DNA of 64,000 nucleotides from NCBI RefSeq assembly GCF_963974425.1, contig NZ_CAXBCK010000005.1:1-64000 (forward strand), in the 5' to 3' direction. The stretch comes from Marixanthomonas sp963974425. Lineage in GTDB: Bacteria > Bacteroidota > Bacteroidia > Flavobacteriales > Flavobacteriaceae. Below the pieces are notes generated by a model that was not told where the DNA came from, made no database searches, and saw nothing but the letters and a program-made list of their open reading frames with translations. A program made the position numbers and the translations under genes. This document shows, one piece after another, positions 8,956 through 18,552 of this stretch (positions are counted from its first letter, which is position 1; every line of letters begins with the position of its first letter).

Positions 8956-9951
8956 ATGAGCAATCAAACCACCAATTCTTCCGAAGAAATAGATTTATTT
9001 TATCTCTTTAGTTTAGTAGGCAATTTTTTTAAAAAATGCTTTATTGCTGCCTATCGTTTTATCATTTTTTTACTCAAAAACTGGATTATTCTATTAGCGC
9101 TTATTATCGTAGGGGTTTTAGCGGGATACTTTTTACAGAAGGATGTTGAAAACTCTAAAGAGGCAAATGCCTTAATTCGTATTAACTTTAATACAGGGAG
9201 TTACGTGTATGACGCTATCGATTTGTTAAATGATAAGATTAAAAATAACGATTCATTGTTCCTTGAAAAATCAGGCCTATGGAAGGAAAAATCGTTACTT
9301 AAAAAAGTAGAAATTAAACCGGTTGTAAATTTTAATGACTTAACTGAGATATATGGTACTGACAACAGAACGTTAGGACTATTAATTGAGAGTTATGAAT
9401 TTGAAGGAGAAAATAATTTAAGCGAGTCCTTTAATAAAGACTACTTATATCATAATTTGGAAATTGATTTATCTTCAAAAGCTACACACGAAGCTATAGA
9501 TAATGTTATAAGCTACATTAATGATAATAAGCTTCTTACATCACTTAAAAAGGAAGCGGTAGCCATTATTATCAATAAAATTGAGACCAATGAAGAAACC
9601 ATCTCTCAAATAAATGCTATATTAAATGCATATGGAGCTCAGCAAGTCTCTGGTGTTAGTTCAAATCAAGTAATACTTGATAAAGATTTAACAGGAGTAA
9701 TTGAAAAGAAAAATCAATTATTACTTACCAATGAAGAACTTAGGGAGAATTTGGTGCTCTCTAACGATATTACAGTGTTGGTAAACAAATCAAATCTTAT
9801 TGAAAAATACTCTGGAATATTAGGTAATAAAATGATTGTATATCCTATTCTGTTAATACTCCTTTTCTTATTGTTTGCATTGCTAATAAGAGCTTTTAAC
9901 TATGCTAAAAAATTAGCCCAAAAAGAAGATGCTGAAAAACAAAATATATAG
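8956..9951 (+). CDS. Wzz-like polysaccharide chain-length protein
   Basis: Probable polysaccharide co-polymerase controlling chain length of the surface glycan made by the following genes. The 331 residues have the typical topology: a cytoplasmic N-terminus of about 35 residues, a first membrane helix at about 42-62 (WIILLALIIVGVLAGYFL), a large periplasmic middle, and a second helix at about 292-315 followed by a short charged tail. The middle segment has an extended helical stretch with acidic and polar residues (about 195-270). It starts the polysaccharide locus, 57 bp before rmlB. It lacks a tyrosine-kinase domain, so it belongs with Wzz rather than fused Wzc. Confidence 0.7.
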   Translation: MSNQTTNSSEEIDLFYLFSLVGNFFKKCFIAAYRFIIFLLKNWIILLALIIVGVLAGYFLQKDVENSKEANALIRINFNTGSYVYDAIDLLNDKIKNNDSLFLEKSGLWKEKSLLKKVEIKPVVNFNDLTEIYGTDNRTLGLLIESYEFEGENNLSESFNKDYLYHNLEIDLSSKATHEAIDNVISYINDNKLLTSLKKEAVAIIINKIETNEETISQINAILNAYGAQQVSGVSSNQVILDKDLTGVIEKKNQLLLTNEELRENLVLSNDITVLVNKSNLIEKYSGILGNKMIVYPILLILLFLLFALLIRAFNYAKKLAQKEDAEKQNI

Positions 9952-10008
9952 CGGATATAATAAAGAAAACCTTGTTAAAAATCATTTAGATTAATCTAAA
10001 AAAATATT

Positions 10009-11025
10009 TTGAATAACGATAATATACTGATTACCGGAGGGGCAGGTTTTATTGGGTCTATTTTTACCCAGTATTACCTTAACAACACAAGTAACGAAGT
10101 TTTTGTGCTTGACAAGCTTACCTATGCTGGTAATTTAAAAAATTTAGAGACTGTTTCGCAGCTTCCAAACTATCATTTTATCGAAGGGGATATTTGCGAT
10201 AAAAAGTTTTTGAAAACACTTTTTGAAAAACACCAATTTCAAAAAGTGATTCATTTTGCGGCAGAATCGCATGTAGATAATTCCATTACCGGCCCGGCAG
10301 CTTTTATTGAAACTAATATAAATGGAACCTTTAACTTATTACACCAAGCTTATACCACCTGGATGGAAGGACCAAACCGGTTAAAAGAATCCTTTAAAAA
10401 GGCTCGCTTTCTTCACGTTTCCACCGATGAGGTATATGGAACCTTAGGAAAAACAGGGTTGTTTACCGAGCAAACACCTTATGCTCCTAATAGTCCGTAT
10501 AGTGCATCAAAAGCATCCTCAGATTTTATTGTAAGAAGTTATTTCCACACCTATGGCATGCCAGTTGTAACTACAAATTGCTCTAATAACTATGGACCCA
10601 ACCAACATAAAGAGAAATTAATTCCTACAATCATTAGGAAAGCCATTTCAGGCGAACCCATCCCAATTTATGGCGACGGTAAAAACGTACGTGATTGGTT
10701 ATATGTAGAAGATCATTGCAAAGGCATTGAATTAGCTTTAGAAAAAGGCAAACTTGGGGAAACCTATAACATTGGCGGTCGGAATGAACGAGAAAATCTA
10801 TACATCGCACATACTATTTGTGATATTTTAGATAATTTGAAACCAAATGATGTTTCCTATAAAAAACAAATCACTTTTGTGACCGATAGACCGGGACACG
10901 ATTTTAGATATGCCATAGATGCTTCAAAAATTGAAAATGAATTGGGTTGGAAAGCAGAAGAAAATTTTGAAAGCGGTATAAAAAAGACCATTGAATGGTA
11001 TTTAAAAAATACAGATAGATTATGA
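10009..11025 (+). CDS. rmlB: dTDP-glucose 4,6-dehydratase
   Basis: Second step of dTDP-L-rhamnose synthesis, converting dTDP-glucose to the 4-keto-6-deoxy sugar. The NAD-binding ITGGAGFIGS motif lies at residues 7-16. Later come FAAESHVDNSI, the HVSTDEVYGTL segment with the catalytic Asp-Glu pair, and the catalytic YSASK. The start is a TTG at 10009: an in-frame stop lies at 9997 and there is no ATG or GTG before the nucleotide-binding motif. The 338-residue length is standard. The stop overlaps the rmlA ATG by 4 bp, indicating translational coupling in an rmlB-A-C-D order. Confidence 0.96.
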   Translation: MNNDNILITGGAGFIGSIFTQYYLNNTSNEVFVLDKLTYAGNLKNLETVSQLPNYHFIEGDICDKKFLKTLFEKHQFQKVIHFAAESHVDNSITGPAAFIETNINGTFNLLHQAYTTWMEGPNRLKESFKKARFLHVSTDEVYGTLGKTGLFTEQTPYAPNSPYSASKASSDFIVRSYFHTYGMPVVTTNCSNNYGPNQHKEKLIPTIIRKAISGEPIPIYGDGKNVRDWLYVEDHCKGIELALEKGKLGETYNIGGRNERENLYIAHTICDILDNLKPNDVSYKKQITFVTDRPGHDFRYAIDASKIENELGWKAEENFESGIKKTIEWYLKNTDRL

Positions 11026-11879
11026 AAGGAATCATATTGGCGGGAGGTTCAGGAACACGCTTACACCCATTAACGCTTGCTGTAAGCAAACAGTTGATGC
11101 CGGTTTATGATAAACCCATGATTTACTATCCTTTGTCAACCCTTATGCACGCAGGAATACGTGAAATATTAATTATTTCGACACCTGAAGATTTGCCATT
11201 GTTTGAAAAGCTATTGGGTGATGGTTCAAAATACGGCTGTGATTTCCAATATGCAGTACAAGATGAGCCCAATGGCCTTGCCGAAGCATTTATAATAGGA
11301 AAAGAGTTTATAGGTAAAGAAAAAGTAGCTTTAATATTAGGCGATAATATTTTCTACGGAAGCGGATTAAAAGAACTATTACAATCCAATAATAACCCTG
11401 ATGGTGGTATTATTTACGCCTATCACGTGCACGATCCCGAACGGTATGGCGTGGTAGAATTCGATAAAAACGGAACAGCACTTTCTATTGAAGAGAAACC
11501 AAAACAAGCAAAATCTAATTACGCGGTACCGGGTATTTATTTTTATGATAACAGCGTTGTTGAGATAGCAGCAAGCATAAAACCTAGCGATCGAGGTGAA
11601 CTAGAAATCACTGATGTGAACAACGCTTACCTAAATCAAGGAAAATTAAGTGTTAGCATATTAGATAAAGGGACGGCTTGGCTAGACACTGGTACATTTG
11701 CCTCTTTAATGCAAGCCGCTCAATTTGTGGAAGTGATCGAAGAACGGCAAGGGTTAAAAATTGGCGCTATTGAAGAAGCTGCTTACGAGATGGGCTACAT
11801 TGATAAAGATCAATTAATAAAACTTGCCCAACCATTACTAAAAAGCGGATACGGGAATCACTTAATGCAACTTGATTAA
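11022..11879 (+). CDS. rmlA: glucose-1-phosphate thymidylyltransferase
   Basis: First step of dTDP-L-rhamnose synthesis, making dTDP-glucose from dTTP and glucose-1-phosphate. The N-terminal nucleotide-binding signature GIILAGGSGTRLHPLT sits at residues 3-18, followed by KQLMPVYDKPMIYYPLS, then LGDNIFYG with the metal-binding Asp, and EEKPKQAKSNYAVPGIYFYD. The 285-residue length is standard for RmlA. It overlaps rmlB by 4 bp (ATGA) and rmlC by 8 bp, so the four genes form one tightly coupled unit. Confidence 0.97.
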   Translation: MKGIILAGGSGTRLHPLTLAVSKQLMPVYDKPMIYYPLSTLMHAGIREILIISTPEDLPLFEKLLGDGSKYGCDFQYAVQDEPNGLAEAFIIGKEFIGKEKVALILGDNIFYGSGLKELLQSNNNPDGGIIYAYHVHDPERYGVVEFDKNGTALSIEEKPKQAKSNYAVPGIYFYDNSVVEIAASIKPSDRGELEITDVNNAYLNQGKLSVSILDKGTAWLDTGTFASLMQAAQFVEVIEERQGLKIGAIEEAAYEMGYIDKDQLIKLAQPLLKSGYGNHLMQLD

Positions 11880-12426
11880 TTTGGAACTACAACAAACAAT
11901 ACTAAAAGACTGTTTTATCTTAAAGCCCCATATTTTTGAAGATGAAAGGGGTTTTTTTTCTGAAACTTATAATAAACAAACCTTTAAAGAAGCAACGAGC
12001 CTGAATATCGATTTTGTTCAGGACAATCAATCTGTTTCTACGTATGGTGTTTTGAGAGGCTTACATTTTCAACGAGGGCCTATGGCACAAAGCAAATTGG
12101 TTCGTGTGGTAAAAGGGAAAGTTCTGGATATTATTGTTGATATCAGAAAAGATTCTGAAACTTTCGGAAAACACATCAGCGTAATTCTTGACGATGTAGA
12201 ACAAAAACAATTATTTGTTCCTAGAGGTTTTGCACATGGTTTTATCACACTTTCTGAAACTTCTGTTTTTGCCTATAAATGTGATAATTTTTATGATAAA
12301 ACTTCAGAAGGAGGAATTATCTATAATGACGCAACCTTAGCGCTAGACTGGCATCTGCCTAAAGAGGATTTAATCATTTCAGAAAAAGATAAACAACTTC
12401 CCGCATTTAAGGAAGCGATTTTATGA
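11872..12426 (+). CDS. rmlC: dTDP-4-dehydrorhamnose 3,5-epimerase
   Basis: Third step of dTDP-rhamnose synthesis, epimerising carbons 3 and 5. The cupin-fold protein of 184 residues shows FEDERGFFSETYN, QDNQSVSTYGVLRGLHFQRG with the catalytic histidine, and FVPRGFAHGFITLSE. The start is TTG at 11872; a second TTG at 11881 would remove three residues, and no in-frame ATG precedes the conserved core. It overlaps rmlA by 8 bp and rmlD by 4 bp. Confidence 0.95.
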   Translation: MINLELQQTILKDCFILKPHIFEDERGFFSETYNKQTFKEATSLNIDFVQDNQSVSTYGVLRGLHFQRGPMAQSKLVRVVKGKVLDIIVDIRKDSETFGKHISVILDDVEQKQLFVPRGFAHGFITLSETSVFAYKCDNFYDKTSEGGIIYNDATLALDWHLPKEDLIISEKDKQLPAFKEAIL

Positions 12427-13271
12427 TAAGCGTATTAGTAACAGGTGCAAACGGACAATTGGGAAGGTGTTTACAAGATGCCTCAGAGAAATATCCACAA
12501 CTAAATTTTTTCTTTGCTTCGCGAAACCAACTTGATATTGAAGATCAAGCTGCGGTTACCGCTCTTTTTTCAGAAAAGAAATTTGATTACTGCATCAATA
12601 CCGCAGCCTATACAAATGTTGAAAAAGCTGAAAGCGAAGAAAAAAAAGCGTTTAACAGCAATGCAGAAACTGTAAAAAATTTAGCATTGACCTGTAAAGC
12701 CTCCAAAGCCACATTAATCCACATTTCGACAGATTATGTTTTTGACGGAAAGAAAACAACCCCGTATATAGAAAGCGATGCCACGAATCCGATTAATGTA
12801 TATGGTGCTTCAAAATGGAAAGGAGAACAATACATTCAAGAGACTTGCATCAAGTATTTCATATTTAGAACCTCGTGGTTATATTCTACCTACGGACATA
12901 ATTTTTTAAACTCCATTCTTAAGTTCGCCAAGGAGCGGAAAGCAATTAGTATCACGACCGAGCAAACAGGAGCTCCTACCAATGCCAATGATTTGGCAAG
13001 TGTATTATTGCAAGTTATTGCTTCAGAAAACAAAAAATACGGTTTATATCATTATAGCAATACTGGGGAAGCTACTTGGTACGATTTTGCCAAAGCCATT
13101 ATTGACTATTCCAATCAAAATCATGCGATAAAACTTGCCAAAACAGACCATTATCCTACTTTTGCAGCACGGCCCAAGTACAGTGTGCTGAATACTGAAA
13201 AAACAGTAAAAAATATAAACGTGCAAAAAAAGCATTGGAAAGAAAGCCTCAAAACTATTTTGAAAAACTGA
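12423..13271 (+). CDS. rmlD: dTDP-4-dehydrorhamnose reductase
   Basis: Last step of dTDP-L-rhamnose synthesis, an NAD(P)H-dependent reduction. The 282-residue SDR protein begins with VLVTGANGQLGRCL, the Rossmann glycine motif. INTAAYTNVEKAE, HISTDYVFDGKK and the catalytic YGASKWKGEQ follow at the usual spacings. It overlaps rmlC by 4 bp (ATGA) and ends 2 bp before wecB. The full set of four rml genes is therefore present and intact, so rhamnose is very likely part of the surface glycan. Confidence 0.96.
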   Translation: MISVLVTGANGQLGRCLQDASEKYPQLNFFFASRNQLDIEDQAAVTALFSEKKFDYCINTAAYTNVEKAESEEKKAFNSNAETVKNLALTCKASKATLIHISTDYVFDGKKTTPYIESDATNPINVYGASKWKGEQYIQETCIKYFIFRTSWLYSTYGHNFLNSILKFAKERKAISITTEQTGAPTNANDLASVLLQVIASENKKYGLYHYSNTGEATWYDFAKAIIDYSNQNHAIKLAKTDHYPTFAARPKYSVLNTEKTVKNINVQKKHWKESLKTILKN

Positions 13272-13273
13272 TT

Positions 13274-14398
13274 ATGAAGAAAAAAAACCTAATTGTATTT
13301 GGAACACGTCCTGAAGCTATAAAAATGGCTCCTTTAGTGTTGGAGTTTTTAAGTACTTCGGAGTTTGAAACTAAAGTATGCGTAACGGCTCAGCACCGTG
13401 AAATGCTAGACCAGGTGTTAGATTTTTTCGAAATTACCCCCGATTACGATCTTGATGTGATGAAACCGAACCAAAATCTCTACAGCTTGACCGCTACCAT
13501 TATTGAAGGGATGAAACCTGTTTTGGAAGATTTTCAGCCTGATTATGTATATGTGCACGGCGATACCACCACGTCTATGGCAGTCGGTATTGCAGGTTTT
13601 TACAGCGGTGCAAAAGTGTGTCACGTAGAAGCAGGTTTACGAACCTTTGATAGACAATATCCTTTCCCAGAAGAGTTTAATAGACAATTAACGGGAAAAA
13701 TAGCCAACTATCACTTTGCTCCTACAAATCTTTCCAAAGAAAATTTATTGACTGAAAATACTTCAGAAAAAAATATTTTAGTCACGGGAAACACAGTTAT
13801 TGACGCTTTGCTATACGGAATCGACAAAGTAAATGCAGCAAATTTCAAGGATGACGAAATTGAAATGCTGAAAGAGAAATTAAATCTTGAAAAAAAGATA
13901 ATTTTAGTAACGGGGCATCGCCGGGAAAATCATGGAGAGGGCTTGTTGAATATATGCAAAGCGCTGAAAGAAATAGCTCTAGCAAATAAAGACGTTCAAA
14001 TAATTTATCCAGTTCATTTAAATCCAAATGTAAAAGGTCCCGTCCATGAGTTATTAGCTGGAGTGGACAACATTATTTTGGTACAACCGTTAGCCTACCC
14101 TGCTTTTATATGGCTAATGGAAAAATCATATTTAATCATTACCGATAGCGGCGGTATACAAGAAGAAGCCCCTAGTTTAGGTAAACCGGTATTAGTAACT
14201 AGAACTACCACCGAGCGACCCGAAGCAGTAGAAGAAGGTACGGTATTTCTTGTTGGTACCGATTCAGATAAAATAACTACTGAAACACATAAATTACTAA
14301 ACGATCAAGAATATTATAATGGAATGAGCTTGCGTCACAATCCTTACGGGGATGGAAAATCAACGCAACGCATAATTTCATATATAAAAGAACTATAA
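13274..14398 (+). CDS. wecB: UDP-N-acetylglucosamine 2-epimerase (non-hydrolysing)
   Basis: Interconverts UDP-GlcNAc and UDP-ManNAc. The protein of 374 residues starts MKKKNLIVFGTRPEAIKMAP, with the GTRPEAIK signature. CVTAQHREMLDQVL, VHGDTTTSMA, HVEAGLRTFD, TGHRRENHGEG and ITDSGGIQEEAP are all present, so the active site looks complete. I chose the ATG at 13274, two bases after the rmlD stop; an upstream TTG at 13235 would only add 13 unconserved residues inside rmlD. wecC follows after 3 bp and uses the product. Confidence 0.96.
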   Translation: MKKKNLIVFGTRPEAIKMAPLVLEFLSTSEFETKVCVTAQHREMLDQVLDFFEITPDYDLDVMKPNQNLYSLTATIIEGMKPVLEDFQPDYVYVHGDTTTSMAVGIAGFYSGAKVCHVEAGLRTFDRQYPFPEEFNRQLTGKIANYHFAPTNLSKENLLTENTSEKNILVTGNTVIDALLYGIDKVNAANFKDDEIEMLKEKLNLEKKIILVTGHRRENHGEGLLNICKALKEIALANKDVQIIYPVHLNPNVKGPVHELLAGVDNIILVQPLAYPAFIWLMEKSYLIITDSGGIQEEAPSLGKPVLVTRTTTERPEAVEEGTVFLVGTDSDKITTETHKLLNDQEYYNGMSLRHNPYGDGKSTQRIISYIKEL

Positions 14399-14401
14399 AA
14401 C

Positions 14402-15619
14402 ATGGAACATAAACCAAGCGTAGTGATGATGGGGTTGGGATACATAGGCCTTCCCACAGCCGCTTTGATAGCGAGTAGAGGTCTAAAAGTAACTGGCGTT
14501 GACATTCGCGAAGATGTGGTTAAAACTATAAATCAAGGAAAAATACATATTGTAGAGCCCGATTTGGATGGGCTTGTGCATCACGTGGTAAAAGAAAACC
14601 ATTTAAAAGCAGCCACAAAACCAGTGGAAGCAGATGTGTATTTAATAGCTGTTCCCACGCCTTTTAAAGACAATCACGTACCTGATTTAAGCTATGTGCT
14701 CTCTGCAACTAAAAACTTAATTCCTACTTTAAAAAAAGGTGCATTGGTGATATTGGAGTCTACTAGTCCAGTTGGAACCACTGAGAAGGTACAAAAACTC
14801 ATTTTTGAAGAACGTCCCGACCTAAAAGGACACATTCACATAGCGTATTGTCCGGAACGTGTATTGCCTGGTAATGTGCTGCACGAATTAAAACATAACG
14901 ATCGTGCCATTGGAGGTATTAATAAAGATGCTACGGAAAAAGCCATTGCTTTTTATAAACATTTTGTAGTAGGCGAGCTTCACGCAACCAATGCCAAAAC
15001 TGCCGAAATGGTAAAACTGGTGGAAAATGCTTCTCGTGACAACCAAATTGCCTTCGCCAACGAACTTTCAGTAATTTGTGACAAAGCGGGTATCAACGTT
15101 TGGGAGATGATTAATTTGGCCAATAAACACCCGCGAGTTAATATTTTAAAGCCTGGTACAGGTGTGGGGGGACATTGTATTGCGGTAGATCCTTGGTTTA
15201 TTGTTTCGGAATTTCCAGAAGAAAGTGGCCTGATTAAAAAATCGCGTGAAACCAACAATTACAAAACCGAGTGGGTACTCGAAAAGATAAAGAATAAAGC
15301 ATTGGCTTTTAAGATTGAAAATGATCGCGACGCCAAAATTGCCTGTATGGGCCTTGCTTTTAAACCTGATATTGACGATTTACGGGAATCTCCAGCACTA
15401 TACGTAGCTGAAACTCTAAGGAAAGAAGCTTTTTCAACCTTAGATGTAGAGCCTAACCTAAAAGAAGGTGATACACGCGATTTAACGACTGTTTCTGATG
15501 CGATAAATCAAGCTGATATTATTGTGTTTTTAGTAGCGCATACAGCATTTAAAACGCTTGATATAGATGCTTCAAAAGAGGTGTTGGATTTTTGTGGGGT
15601 GAGGCAAAAACAAAATTGA
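14402..15619 (+). CDS. wecC: UDP-N-acetyl-D-mannosamine dehydrogenase
   Basis: Oxidises UDP-ManNAc to UDP-ManNAcA in two NAD-dependent steps. The 405-residue protein has the N-terminal Rossmann motif MMGLGYIGLPTAALIA, then STSPVGTTEKV, AYCPERVLPG, the NAKTAEMVKLVENASRD helix, and the catalytic cysteine in GTGVGGHCIAVDPWF. The C-terminal domain has GLAFKPDIDDLRESPA. It lies 3 bp after wecB. A WecG-type transferase gene occurs at 28.5 kb, so a ManNAc or ManNAcA residue in the glycan is plausible. Confidence 0.95.
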   Translation: MEHKPSVVMMGLGYIGLPTAALIASRGLKVTGVDIREDVVKTINQGKIHIVEPDLDGLVHHVVKENHLKAATKPVEADVYLIAVPTPFKDNHVPDLSYVLSATKNLIPTLKKGALVILESTSPVGTTEKVQKLIFEERPDLKGHIHIAYCPERVLPGNVLHELKHNDRAIGGINKDATEKAIAFYKHFVVGELHATNAKTAEMVKLVENASRDNQIAFANELSVICDKAGINVWEMINLANKHPRVNILKPGTGVGGHCIAVDPWFIVSEFPEESGLIKKSRETNNYKTEWVLEKIKNKALAFKIENDRDAKIACMGLAFKPDIDDLRESPALYVAETLRKEAFSTLDVEPNLKEGDTRDLTTVSDAINQADIIVFLVAHTAFKTLDIDASKEVLDFCGVRQKQN

Positions 15620-15642
15620 TTGTATAATTAAATTACGCAAGC

Positions 15643-17085
15643 TTGCTTTTTAACTCCATTGATTTTGCTATATTTTTTCCGCTATTCTTCTTACTCTATT
15701 GGATAGTAGCAAAAAAATTAACGTTACGGAATATCTTTCTTCTTGCCGCTAGTTATTTATTCTATGGGTGGTGGGATTGGCGTTTTTTGTTTTTAATTAT
15801 CTTCAGTTCTATGGTAGATTATACCATAGGTAAGCTTATTTATAAAGCTTCAAAAAAATCGATTAAAAAAACTTTTTTATTCATCAGTCTTGGTGTAAAC
15901 CTTGGCTTGTTGGCCTATTTTAAGTATACCAACTTTTTTATTGATTCGTTTGTCAACTCATTTCGCTTTTTTGGCGGAAGTTTAGAATCATTTAGCTTGA
16001 ATATTATATTGCCCGTAGGGATTAGCTTTTATACATTTCAGACCTTAAGTTATACCATTGATATTTACAGGGAAAAAATAAAACCCACCAATGATGCGCT
16101 TTCCTTTTTTACGTTTGTAGCATTTTTTCCTCAATTAGTGGCAGGACCAATTGAAAGGGCATCTCATTTATTACCTCAATTTCATAAAACATATTCTTTT
16201 AATTATAAAGCTGTTAAAAGTGGATTGTTGTTGATGGCTTTAGGTTTGTTTAAAAAAATGGTTATTGCTGATAGGTTGGCTATTTTAGTTAATGAGGTTT
16301 ATAATAATCCTACAGGGCACAGTGGTCAGGATTTAATTATTGCAACTATCTTTTTCGCATTTCAAATTTATTGTGATTTTTCAGGATATAGCGATATTGC
16401 CATTGGTATTTCTAGGACAATAGGATTTGATTTAATGAAAAACTTTGATACGCCCTATTTTGCAAAATCGATTACCGATTTTTGGCGACGCTGGCACATA
16501 TCATTATCAACATGGTTTAGGGACTATGTGTATATTCCTTTAGGAGGAAGTAGAAATGGGGAGTACAGAACCTATCTAAACCTATTTTTAGTATTTGTTA
16601 TCAGCGGCCTTTGGCATGGAGCTGCCATTACATTTATTATTTGGGGCGCGATACACGGGATTATCATTGTAATGGAGAAAGCTTTTGGATACTATAAGTT
16701 GAAAATTAAAAGAGACCATTTTATACCAGCATTCTTTTTTACAATAAGTACGTTTGTTATTGTTTGTGTTGCGTGGATATTTTTTAGGGCTAACAGTTTT
16801 GCCGATAGTGTTTATATTATAAAGAACCTTTTAAACGTTAACTTAAAACAATTTGATAGCACCAATTTGGGACTACCAAAAGACGAATTTATTTTAGCAA
16901 TTGTAGTTATTGTATTACTCTTAATTTTTGATGCATTACACAGAAAATATGGAGCTTTAAAATTATTGAACAAATCCAATTTTATTCTGAGATATGCTAC
17001 TTATACTGTTATTATTTTTAGCATTATAATATTTGGTGTGTATGGTAATGATAGTGTTTCAGAATTTATTTACTTTCAGTTTTAA
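15643..17085 (+). CDS. MBOAT family O-acyltransferase (AlgI-like)
   Basis: Membrane-bound acyltransferase, likely to move acyl (often acetyl) groups across the membrane for glycan modification. The 480-residue protein has about 10-12 hydrophobic segments. Family motifs are VGISFYTFQTLSYTID, FPQLVAGPIERA, YCDFSGYSDIAIG, FWRRWHISLSTWFRDYVY and the SGLWHGAAITFIIWG segment with the conserved catalytic histidine. The start is TTG at 15643, giving MLFNSIDF, the usual family N-terminus. It is followed 2 bp later by an SGNH-like gene, the standard partner arrangement seen for alginate-type O-acetylation. Confidence 0.9.
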   Translation: MLFNSIDFAIFFPLFFLLYWIVAKKLTLRNIFLLAASYLFYGWWDWRFLFLIIFSSMVDYTIGKLIYKASKKSIKKTFLFISLGVNLGLLAYFKYTNFFIDSFVNSFRFFGGSLESFSLNIILPVGISFYTFQTLSYTIDIYREKIKPTNDALSFFTFVAFFPQLVAGPIERASHLLPQFHKTYSFNYKAVKSGLLLMALGLFKKMVIADRLAILVNEVYNNPTGHSGQDLIIATIFFAFQIYCDFSGYSDIAIGISRTIGFDLMKNFDTPYFAKSITDFWRRWHISLSTWFRDYVYIPLGGSRNGEYRTYLNLFLVFVISGLWHGAAITFIIWGAIHGIIIVMEKAFGYYKLKIKRDHFIPAFFFTISTFVIVCVAWIFFRANSFADSVYIIKNLLNVNLKQFDSTNLGLPKDEFILAIVVIVLLLIFDALHRKYGALKLLNKSNFILRYATYTVIIFSIIIFGVYGNDSVSEFIYFQF

Positions 17086-17087
17086 AT

Positions 17088-18521
17088 ATGAAAAAAAGAA
17101 TAGTTCAAATACTAGTTTTTGTTGTTTTCTTGGTGGTGGGATTTATTTATTTGAATAAAGTATTTAGTACGCACCATATTTATAATAATACTTTTAATGA
17201 TTTTAGGAAGGTATCTAAAAAGGACGATATAGATATTCTATTTTTAGGTAGCTCACATGTCTATACTGCTTATAACCCTCTTATAATTAACAACGAGACT
17301 AAACTTGTAACATATAATTTGGGTTCCGACGGACAACGGTTGCCAATCACAAATTTGGTGTTTGAAAAAGTAATAAAACATTCGAAACCAAAATTAGCAA
17401 TTGTAGAAATTTATGAACCCTCATTAAAATACCCAAAGGAGAATAAAGTTCAAGGATTTCAATTAAGAGCATTAGATCACATTTCAAATTTTTCAATTAA
17501 GAAATTGAAAAAAACGATAAAAACGTATGACAAAAAAGAATTTTTAGGAGTGTATTCTCCACTAATTAGGAATCACAGAAGTTGGAATAAACTCAATTTT
17601 TTACAATTAAATAGGGAAGACTCTTTGAACAATCCACACTATTCTTATTACAATGGGTTTTTCGGAAGAGATTATGTTTTGAGTGAGAATAATGAAAAGT
17701 TCAAAACTTTTAAAAATATCGAAATAGACACAAACTTATCAAAAAAACTAATTTCAAAAATAGACAGAAAAACCATTAAAGAGTTCGTTAATATAGCAAA
17801 TGAAAATGGAATTAAGGTATTAGTTATAACCTCTCCATATTTGAGAGCAAGATATGAAGATTATCCTTTTTTTGATGCTTTAAATAGAGTGTGCTCTCAA
17901 TTAAATGTACCCTATTTGAACCTTAATAACTACTACAATGAAATGAATTTGGAGTTTTATGATTTTAGTGATCCTCTTCATCTTAATTCATATGGTGCTT
18001 ATAAAGCAAGTCATTTTATAGCGGACTACATAGCTAAAAATTACATTCTTCAAAACCCTAACTATAAAACGTCCGAAATTGAAAAAATAAAATTAAATGA
18101 GTTTAATTCAAAATATTCCCCCAATTCTATTAAAACTTTTTCTTTGCCTTATAAAGCCAATTTAAAAGATAACATAGTGATTAATGAACTGAAAATAAAA
18201 AAAATAAACGAAACTTATTTTGGTACAATTTTATTTAAAGATTATTATGAAATAAGAGAAGTATTAAACAAATATAAAGTTGGTGTACATATTCGGCCAA
18301 GAGTTTCCGATACAATGTTACTAAAGAGTATCAGTAAAGAAAATGGTAGAAACTTTGATCTTGCCGATTTTTATTTAAAAGATCAAGGAAAAAACAGTGT
18401 TACCTTTCGGTTTGATAGTGAGATTAATAATATAGAAGAGTTGAAGTTTTTCTTGTATGATGCAGATGGTTATAAAGGAGTGGTAGGAGACCCACTTATA
18501 ATTAACGATATATCTTTTTAG
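17088..18521 (+). CDS. membrane-anchored SGNH-like protein, partner of the MBOAT acyltransferase
   Basis: Probable periplasmic acyl-transfer partner. The 477-residue protein has one N-terminal membrane helix (about 6-24), then a block resembling SGNH hydrolases: DILFLGSSHVYTAYNP (about 49-64) supplies the nucleophile-type serine, NLGSDGQRLP a glycine block, and DPLHLNSYGAYKAS (about 298-311) the Asp-x-x-His pair. The C-terminal 150 residues are unassigned and may bind glycan. It starts 2 bp after the MBOAT gene, so the two are cotranscribed and probably act together, as AlgI and AlgJ/AlgX do. The DNA is noticeably richer in A and T than rml-wec, as is common for serotype-specific genes. Confidence 0.7.
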   Translation: MKKRIVQILVFVVFLVVGFIYLNKVFSTHHIYNNTFNDFRKVSKKDDIDILFLGSSHVYTAYNPLIINNETKLVTYNLGSDGQRLPITNLVFEKVIKHSKPKLAIVEIYEPSLKYPKENKVQGFQLRALDHISNFSIKKLKKTIKTYDKKEFLGVYSPLIRNHRSWNKLNFLQLNREDSLNNPHYSYYNGFFGRDYVLSENNEKFKTFKNIEIDTNLSKKLISKIDRKTIKEFVNIANENGIKVLVITSPYLRARYEDYPFFDALNRVCSQLNVPYLNLNNYYNEMNLEFYDFSDPLHLNSYGAYKASHFIADYIAKNYILQNPNYKTSEIEKIKLNEFNSKYSPNSIKTFSLPYKANLKDNIVINELKIKKINETYFGTILFKDYYEIREVLNKYKVGVHIRPRVSDTMLLKSISKENGRNFDLADFYLKDQGKNSVTFRFDSEINNIEELKFFLYDADGYKGVVGDPLIINDISF

Positions 18522-18552
18522 TAGAGAGAAAATAATATATTGAAAGAAAAAA

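Noticed and set aside
13235..13273. Longer N-terminus for wecB starting at a TTG
   Set aside because: It would start inside rmlD and add residues before the conserved MKKKNLIVFGTRPEA start.
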